Origin: DATBDE01 sp036270095
Lineage (GTDB): Bacteria > Actinomycetota > Thermoleophilia > Solirubrobacterales > Solirubrobacteraceae
Direction: 5' to 3'
Assembly (NCBI GenBank): GCA_036270095.1
Contig: DATBDE010000141.1
Span: 1 to 6,955 of the forward strand
Length of the DNA stretch: 6,955 nt
Both the position numbers and the translations under genes were made by a program. The notes below the pieces were generated by a model, which did not search any database, was not told the DNA's origin, and saw only the letters and a list, made by a program, of their open reading frames with translations. The stretch's first letter is position 1; every line of letters begins with the position of its first letter. Of this stretch, positions 5,671 to 6,955 are shown one piece after another.

Positions 5671-6417
5671 GTGGCGATCTCTTCACCCGATACCGACGCC
5701 CTCTTCCGCGACTACCGGGAGTCGCGGGACCCAGCGGTGCGTGAGACCCTCGTCGAGCGGTTCCTGCCCCTCGCGCGGCGGCTGGCCCGCCGCTACGAGC
5801 GCGGCGGCGAGTCCTTCGACGACCTGCTGCAGGTGGCCAGCCTCGGACTGGTCAAGGCGGTCGACCGCTACGAGCCCAACCGCGGCGTCGCGTTCTCCTC
5901 CTACGCGGTGCCGACCATCCTCGGCGAGCTCAAGCGGTACTTCCGCGACACCGGCTGGGCGGTGCACGTGCCCCGCGGCCTGCAGGAACGGGCCATGAAG
6001 GTCGATCAGACCTCGGCCAAGCTGACGACGAGGCTCGGGCGAGCACCGTCGATCGCCGACGTCGCCGAGGCCATGGGCCTCGAGCTCGAGGAGGTGCTCG
6101 AGGCGATGGGCGCGTCGCAGGCCTATGACGCCGTCTCGCTCGAGGCCGGCCGCGACAGCGAGCGCCCCGAGGAGGGCACGATCGGCGAGACGCTCGGCGA
6201 GGAGGACGAGCGGCTCGAGCTCGTCGAGTACGGCACGACCATCGCCGGGACCCTCCGTGCGCTGCCCGACCGCGACCGCCTCGTGCTCAAGCTGCGCTTC
6301 GTCGACGACATGACGCAGTCCGAGATCGCCGCGCACATCGGCGTCTCGCAGATGCAGGTCTCGCGCCTGATCCGCCGCGCGCTCGACCGCCTGCGCACCG
6401 TTGCCGAGTCGGCCTGA
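5671..6417 (+). CDS. SigB/SigF/SigG-type (group 3) RNA polymerase sigma factor
   Basis: The protein has 248 residues from GTG 5671, close to the usual 250-265 of SigB/SigF-type factors. Region 2 (about 27-96) includes the core-binding and -10-recognition stretch FDDLLQVASLGLVKAVDRYEP followed by GVAFSSYAVPTILGELKRYFRD. Region 3 (about 98-175) begins WAVHVPRGLQE and includes GRAPSIADVAEAMGL. Region 4 (about 194-243) has LPDRDRLVLKLRF and the helix-turn-helix MTQSEIAAHIGVSQMQVSRLIRRAL for -35 recognition. Factors of this class direct general stress or developmental genes and are normally held by an RsbW/SpoIIAB anti-sigma factor, released through a STAS antagonist. A STAS protein and a PP2C phosphatase are in the window but no anti-sigma kinase. 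A CsbD-like gene follows 63 bp downstream, as expected for a stress-regulon member. The gene may form one transcript with the two downstream ORFs. Confidence 0.96.
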   Translation: MAISSPDTDALFRDYRESRDPAVRETLVERFLPLARRLARRYERGGESFDDLLQVASLGLVKAVDRYEPNRGVAFSSYAVPTILGELKRYFRDTGWAVHVPRGLQERAMKVDQTSAKLTTRLGRAPSIADVAEAMGLELEEVLEAMGASQAYDAVSLEAGRDSERPEEGTIGETLGEEDERLELVEYGTTIAGTLRALPDRDRLVLKLRFVDDMTQSEIAAHIGVSQMQVSRLIRRALDRLRTVAESA

Positions 6418-6468
6418 TACGGGCGCCGCGGGAACGGGTAGCGGGACTGGCGTCGAACCGAAACGACG

Positions 6469-6476
6469 AAAGGAAG
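6469..6476 (+). promoter_or_regulatory. Ribosome binding site of the CsbD-like gene
   Basis: AAAGGAAG, with core AGGA at 6471-6474, lies 6 nt from ATG 6481. It is the strongest Shine-Dalgarno in the window and points to high translation. Upstream, GGGTAG (6436-6441) faintly resembles a SigB-type -10, but no GTTT-like -35 lies at the right distance, so no promoter is called. Confidence 0.75.
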
Positions 6477-6480
6477 CGCC

Positions 6481-6669
6481 ATGGGCATGCTCGACAAGAT
6501 CACCGGCAGGGCGAAGAAGGCGGCGGGCGACCTCGCCGACGATCCGTCGCTGCGCCGCCAGGGCCGCCGCGAGGAGCGCAAGGGCGAGGCCAAGGACGAG
6601 CTCAACGATGCGCAGGACAAGGCCGCGGACAAGGCCCAGGAGGTCAACGACCTCGAGCGCAAGACCTGA
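6481..6669 (+). CDS. CsbD-family small stress protein
   Basis: This is a 62-residue, highly charged, helix-forming protein. It starts MGMLDKITGRAKKAAGDLADD and continues with DPSLRRQGRREERKGEAKDEL, a Lys/Arg/Glu/Ala repeat pattern matching the CsbD/YjbJ family (usually 60-70 residues). There is no signal peptide, membrane segment or cysteine. CsbD was described in Bacillus subtilis as a SigB-dependent stress protein, and the molecular function of the family is unknown. Placement directly after a SigB/F-type sigma gene fits the same stress regulon. An ATG two codons in (MGM) is possible, but the SD spacing favours 6481. The stop lies one base before the GTG of the next small ORF. Confidence 0.93.
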   Translation: MGMLDKITGRAKKAAGDLADDPSLRRQGRREERKGEAKDELNDAQDKAADKAQEVNDLERKT

Positions 6670-6670
6670 C

Positions 6671-6883
6671 GTGGAGCGCCAGCCCGAAGAGCACCGACCG
6701 GAGGAATCCGAGCAGCTCCCCGAGGAGGCTCCGGCCGAGCACGTCCCGGGCGACGACCGCGAGCGCGGCTCCGCTCCGCAGCGGTCGGGCGGCCGCGGTC
6801 GCAGCGACGGTCGCACCGCGACCGGCAACCCCCGCAGCGCCGGTGCCCGCGACGGCGAGAAACGCGGGCGCGACCGGTCCTGA
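6671..6883 (+). CDS. Small charged, probably disordered protein of unknown function
   Basis: This is a 70-residue ORF from GTG 6671, one base after the CsbD stop (TGA-C-GTG), so translation could be coupled to CsbD; no separate SD is clear. I do not recognise a family. The sequence splits into two halves. Residues 1-32 are Glu/Pro-rich and acidic (EEHRPEESEQLPEEAPAEH). Residues 37-70 are Arg/Gly/Ser-rich and basic (GGRGRSDGR, then DGEKRGRDRS at the end). Almost no hydrophobic residues are present (V1, L16, V26), so disorder is expected. Third codon positions are strongly G/C, as in the neighbouring genes, which supports real coding, although GC-rich DNA can imitate this. It could also be non-coding sequence between CsbD and the next transcript. 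Confidence 0.5.
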   Translation: MERQPEEHRPEESEQLPEEAPAEHVPGDDRERGSAPQRSGGRGRSDGRTATGNPRSAGARDGEKRGRDRS

Positions 6884-6900
6884 GCGCGTAGGATCGCCAA

Positions 6901-6952
6901 GCCGGGGGCCGGTCGTAGCTCTCTTCACCCACTAGCCACGGCCGCCCCCGGC
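6901..6952 (+). terminator. GC-rich inverted repeat, possible terminator after the sigma-CsbD group
   Basis: GCCGGGGGC at 6901-6909 pairs perfectly with GCCCCCGGC at 6944-6952 (9 bp), with two more G-C pairs possible past one bulged base and a loop of about 30 nt. It begins 17 nt after the stop at 6883. No T-tract is seen before the window ends at 6955 and the loop is long, so intrinsic termination is uncertain. A TAGGAT hexamer at 6889-6894 could instead be the -10 of a promoter for a gene beyond the edge. Confidence 0.35.
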
Positions 6953-6955
6953 GGC

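Noticed and set aside
6400..6441. A SigB-type promoter (GTTG and GGGTAG) before the CsbD gene
   Set aside because: The spacing between the two parts is about 32 bp, far longer than the roughly 14-17 bp of such promoters, and the matches are weak.
6884..6955. A possible tRNA or small RNA gene at the right edge
   Set aside because: GTAGCTC briefly resembles a tRNA D-arm, but no acceptor stem, anticodon arm or T-arm can be drawn. A GC-rich hairpin explains the sequence better.

Overview
The window is very GC-rich, with strong G/C preference at third codon positions. Its genes look like those of a high-GC actinobacterium. The set (SigB/F-type sigma factor, SpoIIE-type phosphatase, bacterial topoisomerase IB, CsbD-like protein) and the protein wording recall the Thermoleophilia/Solirubrobacterales. 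That placement is from memory and was not tested by a search.

Layout, left to right: a 5' fragment of a GH63/MGH1-like glycoside hydrolase (-); a single-domain STAS anti-sigma factor antagonist (+); an Lrp/AsnC regulator (-) divergent from an EamA/DMT exporter (+); a membrane-anchored PAS-GAF-PP2C (SpoIIE/RsbU-like) phosphatase (-); an L-isoaspartate O-methyltransferase-family protein (+); a topoisomerase IB (-); then a co-directional group of sigma factor, CsbD-like protein and a small charged disordered ORF (+). The first eight genes alternate strand strictly. Every convergent pair meets stop codon to stop codon: a 1-nt gap once, and a shared CTAG twice. The divergent gaps are 20-121 bp. 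At three of the four divergent junctions, -10-like hexamers sit 6-9 nt from start codons, which suggests leaderless transcription.

The most unusual element is a perfect 53-bp palindrome (25-bp arms, 3-nt loop, 1618-1670) inside the exporter gene. It is read through in frame and adds about 18 residues to a predicted cytoplasmic loop. Its composition is unlike the surrounding gene. It looks like a small mobile palindrome, similar in outcome to REP/RAYT-type or Rickettsia palindromic elements, that landed harmlessly in a coding region.

Functionally, the STAS protein, PP2C phosphatase, SigB/F-like sigma factor and CsbD-like stress protein are parts of a partner-switching general stress circuit. 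No RsbW-type anti-sigma kinase is visible here, so the link is an inference. The Lrp/exporter pair is probably a separate metabolite-responsive export unit. The methyltransferase (protein repair) and topoisomerase IB are housekeeping or stress-related genes.
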